From positions 1 through 16,188 of the forward strand of contig CAYFUM010000030.1 in NCBI GenBank assembly GCA_964346475.1: a stretch of 16,188 nt of DNA, in the 5' to 3' direction. Below the pieces are notes generated by a model. It made no database searches. It saw nothing but the letters and a program-made list of their open reading frames with translations, and was not told the DNA's origin. Source of the DNA: DTU036 sp964346475 (GTDB lineage Bacteria > Bacillota > Clostridia > Peptostreptococcales > Acidaminobacteraceae). The stretch's first letter is position 1. Each line of letters starts with the position of its first letter. A program made the translations under genes and the position numbers. Below are positions 1 to 5,778 of the stretch, piece after piece.

Positions 1-57
1 ATTCTCTACTTGTGGAATGCCCAATACTATGTTAATATTTTTGCGAAAGGAGATGAA

Positions 58-189
58 ATGATAGGATTATTTTTTGATGCAGGCTCATCTTTAAGCCTCT
101 TCTGCAACTATTTTACTTGACCCAGAAACCTTACTTCATGGCATGAAGATAGTTTTGATGCAGTAATCCCTACATTTCACTCTAAGTAA
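58..189 (+). other. Doubtful small ORF with an in-frame TGA (possible Sec codon)
   Basis: An AAAGGAG-type ribosome binding site precedes ATG at 58, which overlaps the TGA (59-61) of another frame open from the window edge, an ATGA overlap typical of operons. The frame runs 20 codons to TGA at 118-120 and would continue to TAA at 187-189, 12 nt before a strong terminator. A perfect 6-bp hairpin (134-139 with 143-148) with loop GGC begins 19 nt after the TGA, which fits the loose bacterial SECIS rules (loop 16-37 nt downstream, G in the first two loop positions). Against it: codon use (TTA, TTT) is unlike the neighbouring genes, the peptide resembles nothing I know, and a CxxU motif is absent. 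It may simply be a non-coding 3' region. Confidence 0.2.
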
Positions 190-201
190 GATTTTCTATT
201 T

Positions 202-245
202 GTCTTCTTGGGTCCTAGGGATTAGGTGCCCAGAAGGCTTTTTTT
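202..245 (+). terminator. Rho-independent terminator of the upstream transcript
   Basis: A roughly 10-bp stem pairs GTCTTCT-GGG (202-212, one bulged T) with CCCAGAAGGC (229-238). A small CCTA/TAGG hairpin sits inside, and seven T's follow (239-245). It ends whatever unit enters from the left edge and separates it from the selenium operon. Confidence 0.8.
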
Positions 246-331
246 CATTAATAAGTTCTAAACCAATTGCCTAGTTTAAGCTTACTTTCTGCAATTTAAG
301 GCCCCTGGACAATCCATCAAAGCAGTGCCAA

Positions 332-346
332 AACACTTTAAGTGTT
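332..346. promoter_or_regulatory. Palindrome in the leader of the selenium operon
   Basis: AACACTT (332-338) and AAGTGTT (340-346) are perfect 7-nt inverted arms around one T, 27 nt upstream of the first start codon and followed by a short T run. It could be an operator or a weak leader hairpin. The regulator is unknown, and I see no convincing -35/-10 pair in 246-373. Confidence 0.4.
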
Positions 347-373
347 AATTTTTGCGTTCAGAAAGGAACTAGG

Positions 374-1498
374 ATGATCTATCTTGATAATTCAGCAACA
401 ACAATTCACAAGCCCCAGGAAATGAAAAGAGCCATGATGGAAAGCCTTAACCTGGGCAATCCCGGTAGAGGCCTTAGTGATAGCGCCCTGGATGCAGCCA
501 GAAGCGTCTATGAAACTAGAAAGAAAGTCGCTCAATTCTTTGGAGGCAAGATAAACCGTACTGTATTTACAAGTAACGCCACCCACAGTCTAAATCTAGC
601 CCTTCTAGGCCTAATAAAACCCGGCGATAGAGTTCTTAGTTCCTACTATGAACATAACTCAGTTCTAAGACCCCTCTACAGCCTAGAAAAAAAAGGGGCT
701 CAGGTGAAACTCTTTAAACCCTCGGGCCTCTCTATAAGCCTAGAGGATGTTAAAGAGAATCTTGAAGAAAACACCCGCTTTGTGGTTTTAACCCACAGCT
801 CCAATGTCCTGGGTGGACTAACCGAAATTCGGAGAATAGGTAAATTCTGCAGAGAAAGAGATATTCTTTTTATCCTTGACGCTTCCCAGACTGCTGGGGT
901 CTTTCCCATCCACATGGAGGAAGACCTTATCGACGTCCTCTGTTTTACAGGCCACAAGGGTCTTATGGGACCCCAGGGGACCGGTGGACTTATACTCTCT
1001 AAAAGGGCAGAGCCTGAGGCTATTTTTAGTGGGGGTACGGGCATGTTCTCCTTTGAAAAAACCATGCCCTCCCACCTGCCCGATAGACTTGAAGCCGGCA
1101 CCCTAAATGGCATTGGTATAGCAGGCCTTGGTGGCTCCCTGGACTATCTTATGGGTCTTGGGATAGATAGGATAAGAAAAAAAGAAGAAGATCTGGGAGA
1201 GCTCTTTTACTCTGGCTTAGAAGAAATTGAGGGAGTAAAAATCTACAGCGAGAGACCAAGCCTTGGCTCCTCCATCGTCACCATAAACATAGGAGAGCTT
1301 GACTCTGGTTACGTCTCAGACCTACTTATGAGGGACTACCAAATAGCCACAAGGCCCGGTGCCCACTGCGCTCCTCTAGTCCATAGGATGCTGGGAACAG
1401 AAAAGCAGGGAGCAGTTAGATTCTCCTTCAGCTATGCCAATACAGCTGAAGAGGTTAAAAGGGCTATCGAGGCAGTTAAAGAAATATCTACTAAATAG
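374..1498 (+). CDS. Cysteine desulfurase-like aminotransferase (class V, EF2568-type)
   Basis: A 374-aa fold-type I PLP enzyme. Visible are the N-terminal YLDNSATT motif, His94 (YEHNS), the cofactor aspartate in LDASQ (D169), the Schiff-base lysine in FTGHKG (K195), and the C-terminal catalytic-loop cysteine in RPGAHCAP (C332). Length and motifs match the desulfurase subfamily often found beside selenium genes rather than housekeeping IscS or SufS. The likely reaction is removal of S or Se from (seleno)cysteine as an enzyme-bound persulfide or perselenide, probably handed to the TusA-like protein encoded downstream. It is first in a four-gene cluster, 15 nt ahead of the yedE-like gene. The start is supported by AAAGGA a few bases upstream. 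Family is certain; selenium specificity is inferred from context. Confidence 0.88.
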   Translation: MIYLDNSATTIHKPQEMKRAMMESLNLGNPGRGLSDSALDAARSVYETRKKVAQFFGGKINRTVFTSNATHSLNLALLGLIKPGDRVLSSYYEHNSVLRPLYSLEKKGAQVKLFKPSGLSISLEDVKENLEENTRFVVLTHSSNVLGGLTEIRRIGKFCRERDILFILDASQTAGVFPIHMEEDLIDVLCFTGHKGLMGPQGTGGLILSKRAEPEAIFSGGTGMFSFEKTMPSHLPDRLEAGTLNGIGIAGLGGSLDYLMGLGIDRIRKKEEDLGELFYSGLEEIEGVKIYSERPSLGSSIVTINIGELDSGYVSDLLMRDYQIATRPGAHCAPLVHRMLGTEKQGAVRFSFSYANTAEEVKRAIEAVKEISTK

Positions 1499-1513
1499 AA
1501 AGAGGAATTTTTA

Positions 1514-2596
1514 ATGAAAAATACATATAAACTCTTTGGCTTTGGCCTAGTAGCAGGCCTTATTGCCATGGCCTTGGCCCTGGCAGGTAATCCTGCCAAC
1601 ATGGCCATCTGTATAGCCTGCTTTATCAGAGACATAGCAGGCTCCATGAAATACCACAGTGCTCCTGTGGTCCAGTACTTCCGACCGGAAATCCTGGGCC
1701 TAGTACTTGGCAGCTTCCTTCTATCCCTATATAAAAGGGAATTTAGAGCCAGCGGCGGCTCCTCACCAGTAATCAGATTTTTCCTAGGTGTTGCTATGAT
1801 GATAGGCGCCCTGATCTTTCTAGGCTGCCCCACCAGGATGATTATAAGAATGGCTGCGGGAGATATCAGCGCCTATGTGGGTTTTGTCGGTTTTATCCTT
1901 GGAGTAGCCACGGGAGCCTATTTTCTTAAAAAGGGCTTTAGCCTGGGAAGAAGCTACCCTGTAAAGCAGGAAAGCGGAGCCTATTTTCCAGTAATATTAA
2001 CTCTAATTTTTATTATGACCCTGGTGGTACCCTCAGCCTTTGCCTGGAGTGAGAGTGGACCCGGCAGTATCCATGCCCCGGTCATGGTCTCCCTGGCGGC
2101 AGGCCTCCTCTTTGGCGCCCTAGCCTACCACTCCAGGATGTGTTTTGCTGGAGGCTTTAGAGACATCATCCTTATGAAGAACTTTGATCTCTTTAGTATA
2201 CTGCTGGGTATTTTTGTAGTTATGCTAGGTTATAACCTGGCTAGTAAAAACTTTGTCCTTCAGGCCTTTGGCCCCGTAGCCCACGCCCAGAGTCTGTGGA
2301 ACATCCTGGGTCTCTATATAGTTGGTTTTGCAGCTGTCCTTCTTGGAGGTTGTCCCGCTCGCCAGTTAATTCTGGCAGGCCAAGGCTCAGCCGACTCTGT
2401 GGTTACAGTTCTTGGAATGTTTCTAGGAGCAGCCAGCGCCCATAACTTCGGCCTGGCCTCAGCTGCAGCTTCCAGGGCCACTGCCGATGTCCCAGCTAGC
2501 CTGGGTGGACCAGGACCTGCAGGCCAAATGGCAGCTCTGGTTTCCATAGTCTTTCTATTTATCGTAGCCTTCACAGGCACAAGAAAAAGAGCATAG
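1514..2596 (+). CDS. yedE: YedE-related selenium metabolism membrane protein
   Basis: A 360-aa polytopic protein with roughly nine or ten hydrophobic segments, belonging to the YeeE/YedE (DUF395) superfamily. Diagnostic motifs are GNPANMAICIACFIRD (C33, C36), LGCPTRM (C105), SRMCFAGGFRD (C210) and LGGCPARQL (C280). The cysteine spacing matches the seleno-YedE subfamily, which is found next to yedF, DUF3343 and desulfurase genes in selenium-using bacteria. Related YeeE proteins import thiosulfate using conserved cysteines, so uptake of a reduced sulfur or selenium compound is a reasonable inference but not shown. An AGAGGA site precedes the ATG, and the next gene starts 9 nt after its stop. 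Confidence 0.88.
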   Translation: MKNTYKLFGFGLVAGLIAMALALAGNPANMAICIACFIRDIAGSMKYHSAPVVQYFRPEILGLVLGSFLLSLYKREFRASGGSSPVIRFFLGVAMMIGALIFLGCPTRMIIRMAAGDISAYVGFVGFILGVATGAYFLKKGFSLGRSYPVKQESGAYFPVILTLIFIMTLVVPSAFAWSESGPGSIHAPVMVSLAAGLLFGALAYHSRMCFAGGFRDIILMKNFDLFSILLGIFVVMLGYNLASKNFVLQAFGPVAHAQSLWNILGLYIVGFAAVLLGGCPARQLILAGQGSADSVVTVLGMFLGAASAHNFGLASAAASRATADVPASLGGPGPAGQMAALVSIVFLFIVAFTGTRKRA

Positions 2597-2605
2597 GAGA
2601 AAATA

Positions 2606-2815
2606 ATGAGAGAAATCGATGTAAGAGGACTATCCTGTCCAGAACCCATTATGCAAGTAAATATGGCCCTTAAGGCCTTTCCAGGTGAGGAGCTAAAGAT
2701 CCTCCTCAGCGAAGCCCACAGCTATAGAAATGTCCTAGACTTTATTAAAGACAAAGGTCTGGCCATGGAAGATAGACAAGTGGGCCTGGACTATGAAGTC
2801 ATAGTAAGGCCCTAG
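2606..2815 (+). CDS. yedF: TusA-like selenium metabolism protein, short YedF
   Basis: A 69-aa TusA/SirA fold protein with the catalytic CPxP motif as LSCPEPIM (C11), expected to carry S or Se as a persulfide-like adduct on that cysteine. YedF proteins of the selenium family are usually around 200 aa, with a second DsrE-like domain. Here only the N-terminal TusA domain is present, and the reading frame ends cleanly one base before the next gene, so this looks like a natural single-domain form rather than a frameshift. An AGGAG site lies just after the preceding stop. Position between yedE and DUF3343 argues for a selenium rather than general tRNA-thiolation role. Confidence 0.85.
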   Translation: MREIDVRGLSCPEPIMQVNMALKAFPGEELKILLSEAHSYRNVLDFIKDKGLAMEDRQVGLDYEVIVRP

Positions 2816-2816
2816 G

Positions 2817-3032
2817 ATGAGGTGTATAATAACCTTTCATACCATAGCCGACGCCATGCATATGGAAAGTCTAGCCAGAGAGGCTGGTATAGCCGGCAGG
2901 CTAATACCCGTCCCTAGAGAGCTTTCCTCGGGCTGTGGTATTTCCTGGGCCAGTGAGGCCGGGGAAAAGAAAAGCCTAGAGGATCTGATTAAGGAAAATG
3001 ACCTTGATATAGAAAAAATAGTTCTTCTATAA
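2817..3032 (+). CDS. DUF3343 domain protein
   Basis: A 71-aa protein matching the DUF3343 family: an N-terminal IITFHTIADAMHME stretch, a RLIPVPREL motif and a conserved SGCGISW motif whose cysteine could bind a thiol or selenol group. The family recurrently accompanies yedE/yedF and the EF2568-type desulfurase. Biochemical function is unknown; a second carrier or regulator for selenium transfer is a guess. The ATG lies one base after the yedF stop with no clear ribosome binding site of its own, so translation is probably coupled. It is the last gene before the operon terminator. Confidence 0.85.
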   Translation: MRCIITFHTIADAMHMESLAREAGIAGRLIPVPRELSSGCGISWASEAGEKKSLEDLIKENDLDIEKIVLL

Positions 3033-3034
3033 GG

Positions 3035-3064
3035 AAAAACCCCACTTTTCTGAGTGGGGTTTTT
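3035..3064. terminator. Bidirectional terminator between convergent genes
   Basis: A 12-bp stem pairs AAAAACCCCACT (3035-3046) with its complement at 3053-3064 around a 6-nt loop. Runs of five T's follow the G/C core on both strands. It closes the selenium operon from the left and the small minus-strand gene (stop at 3066) from the right. Confidence 0.9.
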
Positions 3065-3065
3065 A

Positions 3066-3179
3066 TTAGAACTTAAAGACAAACTTTGCCAGTATAAAGA
3101 TTAGATAGACTGCTCCCAGCAGCACATAGATCAGCATTCAGGGAGGCACCTTACCCAGTAGATACTTAATGACTTCCAT
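3066..3179 (-). CDS. Candidate 37-aa membrane selenoprotein with in-frame TGA (Sec14)
   Basis: On the minus strand GGAGGAG (3184-3190) lies 4 nt from ATG (3177-3179). The frame runs 13 codons to TGA (3138-3140), then 23 more sense codons to TAA (3066-3068), directly before the shared terminator. Reading TGA as selenocysteine gives a 37-aa protein. Residues 1-13 are polar and end in KVPP, U is at 14, residues 15-32 form one hydrophobic segment (MLIYVLLGAVYLIFILAK), and the end is basic (KFVFKF). Codons on both sides of the TGA match the neighbouring genes (CTG, GTC, AAG). A hairpin 20 nt after the TGA meets bacterial SECIS criteria. The selenium operon is convergent with it. I do not recognise the family. 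The alternative is two tiny peptides meeting at TGAATG, but the second would lack a ribosome binding site. No regulator is visible. Confidence 0.65.
3110..3122 (-). promoter_or_regulatory. Putative bacterial SECIS hairpin
   Basis: Read on the minus strand, CTGCT and AGCAG form a 5-bp stem around a GGG loop, extendable by G-U and A-U pairs. The loop starts 20 nt after the TGA at 3138-3140. Bacterial SECIS elements need a short apical loop with G in its first two positions, 16-37 nt from the UGA, within the coding region. All three conditions are met. Confidence 0.6.
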
Positions 3180-3305
3180 AAAACTCCTCCGTTTGCCCAG
3201 TGGTTTGTAGATTAAATGTTACCATAGCCAGCTTTATAAGGCAAAGGTCTTTTTATTTGCTCTATAAAAAAGAACCAGCCTTCTTAAAATTAACATGCCA
3301 GCTCA

Positions 3306-3331
3306 GGGCCTCTAGAAGCCTAGAGGAGCCC
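3306..3331. repeat. Strong inverted repeat in a gene-free stretch
   Basis: CCTCTAG (3309-3315) and CTAGAGG (3320-3326) pair perfectly around a 4-nt loop, with GGG/CCC extending the stem past a 2-nt bulge. No T run follows on either strand, so it is not an ordinary terminator. It lies in 3180-3406, between the broken monooxygenase gene and the small selenoprotein gene, where I see no other gene; its role (RNA stability or leader structure) is unknown. Confidence 0.45.
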
Positions 3332-3406
3332 AAAAAATGGGTGGATAGGCCTTTCTCTTTAAATCCCCAGAGCGGCCATCCCTTCATAAATATTTTTCTA
3401 GGCACT

Positions 3407-3744
3407 TTACTCCAGGCCAAAGTAGCTGTTGGAATCCCCAGGAGCCTGGCTCCTTTCCTCCAGGCCATAGCTTCTAAGAGGACTGACTACAGTTATCCTA
3501 TACTCCTCTCTGCCTGCTTTTTGGACCAGTCTATGCTGGACCACATTCCTCCAGCTAGCCATGGACTCCTCATCCTGCCAGAAGCTCATACTGAGGACCT
3601 TGCCCTCCTGGCTAAGGCTGCTAAAGCGCTCGGAACGAATAAAACCAGGATTAGCTTCATAGAGCTCCCTCAGGGAAGCCGCCAGTTCTAAATACCTGTC
3701 CTTATATTCATTTTTATCTTGACTTCAAAAAGTACAATTATCAT
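3407..3744 (-). pseudogene. Antibiotic biosynthesis monooxygenase family gene, frameshifted
   Basis: ATG at 3742-3744 opens MIIVLFEVKIK. The frame then stops at 3688-3690, whereas the -1 frame carries the rest of a small ABM-domain (ferredoxin-like, heme-oxygenase-type) protein for 101 more codons to TAA at 3407-3409. Recognisable are YLELAASLRELYEANPGF, the FWQDEESMASWRN segment and the HRLVQKAGREEY tail typical of the family. The switch falls at a run of five A's on the coding strand (3711-3715), so one extra A would restore a normal-length protein of about 112 aa. Either a real mutation, a sequence error, or, less likely, programmed slippage explains it. ABM proteins act in quinone, heme or reactive-compound metabolism; the substrate here is unknown. 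It diverges from the aldolase operon. Confidence 0.7.
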
Positions 3745-3761
3745 ATCCACATCCTAATTTA

Positions 3762-3767
3762 ATTATA
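3762..3767 (-). promoter_or_regulatory. -10 element for the monooxygenase-type gene
   Basis: Minus-strand TATAAT sits 18 nt upstream of the ATG. The hexamer 17 nt further upstream (minus-strand TTAGTC, 3785-3790) is a poor -35, but it lies inside the dyad at 3785-3806, as an operator would. The leader would be about 10 nt. Confidence 0.4.
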
Positions 3768-3784
3768 CACCTAAGGAAGCGCCA

Positions 3785-3806
3785 GACTAAGTGATAATTC
3801 TTAGTC
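3785..3806. promoter_or_regulatory. Perfect dyad in the divergent intergenic region (possible operator)
   Basis: GACTAAG (3785-3791) and CTTAGTC (3800-3806) are perfect 7-nt inverted arms around an 8-nt AT-rich spacer, between the divergent monooxygenase-type gene and the aldolase operon. It overlaps the presumed -35 of the minus promoter. A second palindrome, TTCTATAGAA, lies at about 3816-3825. On the plus strand TATTAT (3844-3849) is a possible -10 for the aldolase operon. No cognate regulator is encoded nearby. Confidence 0.45.
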
Positions 3807-3886
3807 AAAGGAAGATTCTATAGAAGAATTATTCTTAATAGGGTATTATAAATGTAGGAATAAAAGCGATTTTTAAGGAGAAGATT

Positions 3887-4783
3887 ATGAGCTATTTCAA
3901 GATAAGAGGAGCTATCCCTCCTATGATTACCCCCTTTACAAAGGAAGGCCTGGTAGACTATGAGGCCCACCTGGCCAATCTTGAGAGCTGGGAAAAGGAA
4001 GGCCTGGGAGGCTATCTGGTTCTAGGCTCCAACAGTGAGGCTGCCTATTTAAATGAAGAGGAGAAACTAGAACTAATTAGACTTACCGCCAAAAACACCT
4101 CCAAGGACAGGGTTATCCTAGCAGGAACGGGCCTGGAGTCCACCAGGGAGACCATTAAACTTACCAACAGGGCTGCCCAAGCGGGAGCTGACTGCGCCCT
4201 TCTTCTAACCCCTAACTACTATAGCGACCAGATGGGTAATAAAGCCCAGCTAAACTACTTTAAAGAAGTAGCCGACAACTCAGACATCCCCATACTTATC
4301 TACAATGTCACCAAGTACACAGGCATTAACATAGCTCCCCAGGTGGTGGGAGAACTAAGTAGACACAAAAACATAATTGGCATGAAGGACTCCTCGGGTA
4401 ATATCCCCCAGCTAGTCCAGTTTAAGAGCTATATAGACCCCAAAGAGTTTAACCTCATGGTGGGCACAGCCTCAGCCTGGTATCCAGCCCTGGATCTAGG
4501 GGTAGAAGCCGCCATCATGGCCCTGGCCAACTGTGCACCCAGCCAGTGTGTCAAAATCCAGGAGCTCTTCCTGGAGGGTAAAAGAGAAGAAGCCAGAGAG
4601 CTCTACGAAAGAGTCTTTCCTGTAAACCAGGCAGTAACAGCCAGCTATGGGGTTGCTGGCCTAAAATACGCCTGTAAGCTCTTGGGTTTTAAGGGCGGCT
4701 ATGTAAGAAGGCCCCTACTGGAACTTGAGGACAGTGATAGAGCTCAGATTGAAAAAATCCTCAGGAAGGCAGAGCTCCTATGA
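3887..4783 (+). CDS. DapA/HOGA-family class I aldolase (not a typical DapA)
   Basis: A 298-aa TIM-barrel lyase of the dihydrodipicolinate synthase/N-acetylneuraminate lyase family. Schiff-base lysine K167 is in GMKDSSGN, and the catalytic tyrosine Y139 is in LIYNVTKYTG. The substrate loop reads GSNSE where DapA has GTTGE, and the arginine that binds the semialdehyde carboxylate in DapA (YNVPxRTG) is replaced by tyrosine. GTGLESTRET resembles 4-hydroxy-2-oxoglutarate aldolases. It probably joins or splits pyruvate and an aldehyde, but true lysine biosynthesis is unlikely. AAGGAG precedes the ATG. Its TGA overlaps the next ATG by 4 nt, so the two enzymes are likely co-translated and may act in sequence. 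Family is firm, substrate unknown. Confidence 0.85.
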   Translation: MSYFKIRGAIPPMITPFTKEGLVDYEAHLANLESWEKEGLGGYLVLGSNSEAAYLNEEEKLELIRLTAKNTSKDRVILAGTGLESTRETIKLTNRAAQAGADCALLLTPNYYSDQMGNKAQLNYFKEVADNSDIPILIYNVTKYTGINIAPQVVGELSRHKNIIGMKDSSGNIPQLVQFKSYIDPKEFNLMVGTASAWYPALDLGVEAAIMALANCAPSQCVKIQELFLEGKREEARELYERVFPVNQAVTASYGVAGLKYACKLLGFKGGYVRRPLLELEDSDRAQIEKILRKAELL

Positions 4784-5757
4784 GGGTAGCCATAAATGGC
4801 TATGGCAGGGTGGCTAGGGCCCTTATAGAGCTCTGGCAGGACAAGGACTACCCCCTGGAGCTTGTCCTAATAAGAAACTCCAGGGGCCAGTGGACCCCAC
4901 AGACCTATTCAGGCCTTAGGCCCAGTGACTTTAAAGAAGACTTCCCCCTGCCCCTTGATAAAAGGGAAGACTTGGAGGAACTTCTAGATAGACTGGATAT
5001 AGATTTCTGGTTTGAACTCACCCCCTCGGAGGATAAAAAGGCAGGGGATATTTTTAGAGACTGCCTGGCTATCCTAGATAGGGGCATCTCCATAATCTTT
5101 GCTAACAAGGCACCTATAATCCATGACTACAAGAGTCTTAAAGAAAGGGCACTTAAAAAGGCAAGTTATCTTGGCCTCAGTGGCGTTATGGGGGCCTCCC
5201 TGGCCAGCTACGCCCTGACCCACTATGGCTGCCTGGGTTCCCAGGTACTCTCTATGGAAGGAATTTTAAATGGCACCACCAACTTCATCCTAGAAGAGAT
5301 GGAGAAGGGGCTTAGCTTCCACGAGGCTTTAGAGCAAGCAAAAAAAGACGGCATAGCTGAAGCTGACCCCTCTAGAGATATAGAAGGCATAGATAGCGCC
5401 GTCAAAATGAGTCTTATAGCCTCGGTAATCCTGGATAAAAATATTAGCTATAGGCCGGAGGATATAAGGGGTATAGCTGGTATTAGTCTAGAGGAAATTG
5501 AAAGACTAAAAAGTGAGGATAAGAGGCTAAAGCTTGTGGCAAGCTTTGATAATGAGAGGGTTAGAGTAAGCCCCCAGGTCTTTACAAAAGAGGAGCTTTT
5601 TTACTCTGTCTCAGGCTCTGAAAAGGCTCTCCACATAAAGACAGAGGGGCTTTCCCACATGACCCTGATAGGGGGTAAGTCGGGGCTTAGAGAAGTGGCC
5701 TCCTCCCTCCATAGGGACCTGGTCTGGGTTCAGGAAATTTCCCAGGGACTTTTTTAA
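4780..5757 (+). CDS. Homoserine dehydrogenase-like NAD(P) oxidoreductase, no ACT domain
   Basis: A 325-aa protein with an N-terminal Rossmann motif GYGRVA (residues 7-12), FANK (K110), the homoserine dehydrogenase signature around GILNGTTNFIL (161-171) and GIAEADPSRDIEGIDSAVK (191-209), which contains the expected acidic and lysine catalytic residues (E194, D205, K209). Biosynthetic homoserine dehydrogenases usually exceed 400 aa with a C-terminal ACT regulatory domain; here the protein ends after the catalytic part, so it lacks feedback control. It overlaps the aldolase gene by 4 nt. With no aspartokinase, thrB or thrC nearby, a specialised pathway that interconverts a hydroxy-amino (or oxo) acid with its semialdehyde, coupled to the aldolase, is an inference. 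Plain homoserine dehydrogenase remains possible. Confidence 0.8.
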   Translation: MRVAINGYGRVARALIELWQDKDYPLELVLIRNSRGQWTPQTYSGLRPSDFKEDFPLPLDKREDLEELLDRLDIDFWFELTPSEDKKAGDIFRDCLAILDRGISIIFANKAPIIHDYKSLKERALKKASYLGLSGVMGASLASYALTHYGCLGSQVLSMEGILNGTTNFILEEMEKGLSFHEALEQAKKDGIAEADPSRDIEGIDSAVKMSLIASVILDKNISYRPEDIRGIAGISLEEIERLKSEDKRLKLVASFDNERVRVSPQVFTKEELFYSVSGSEKALHIKTEGLSHMTLIGGKSGLREVASSLHRDLVWVQEISQGLF

Positions 5758-5778
5758 AATTAATTAATAATAAAAAAC

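Noticed and set aside
700..1113. A long minus-strand frame inside the desulfurase gene
   Set aside because: It is antisense to an unambiguous PLP enzyme with all catalytic residues and has no start signal.
3262..3468. A 68-codon minus-strand frame downstream of the monooxygenase-type gene
   Set aside because: It overlaps the 3' end of the better supported frame, has no ribosome binding site and spans the strong hairpin at 3306-3331; no family resemblance.
3200..3691. A 163-codon plus-strand open frame
   Set aside because: It runs antisense to the monooxygenase-type gene, whose minus-strand frame matches a known family; the plus frame lacks a ribosome binding site and a family match.
3887..4783. 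Annotation of the aldolase as dihydrodipicolinate synthase (dapA)
   Set aside because: The GTTGE loop and the substrate-binding arginine of DapA are both replaced, so only the family-level call is kept.
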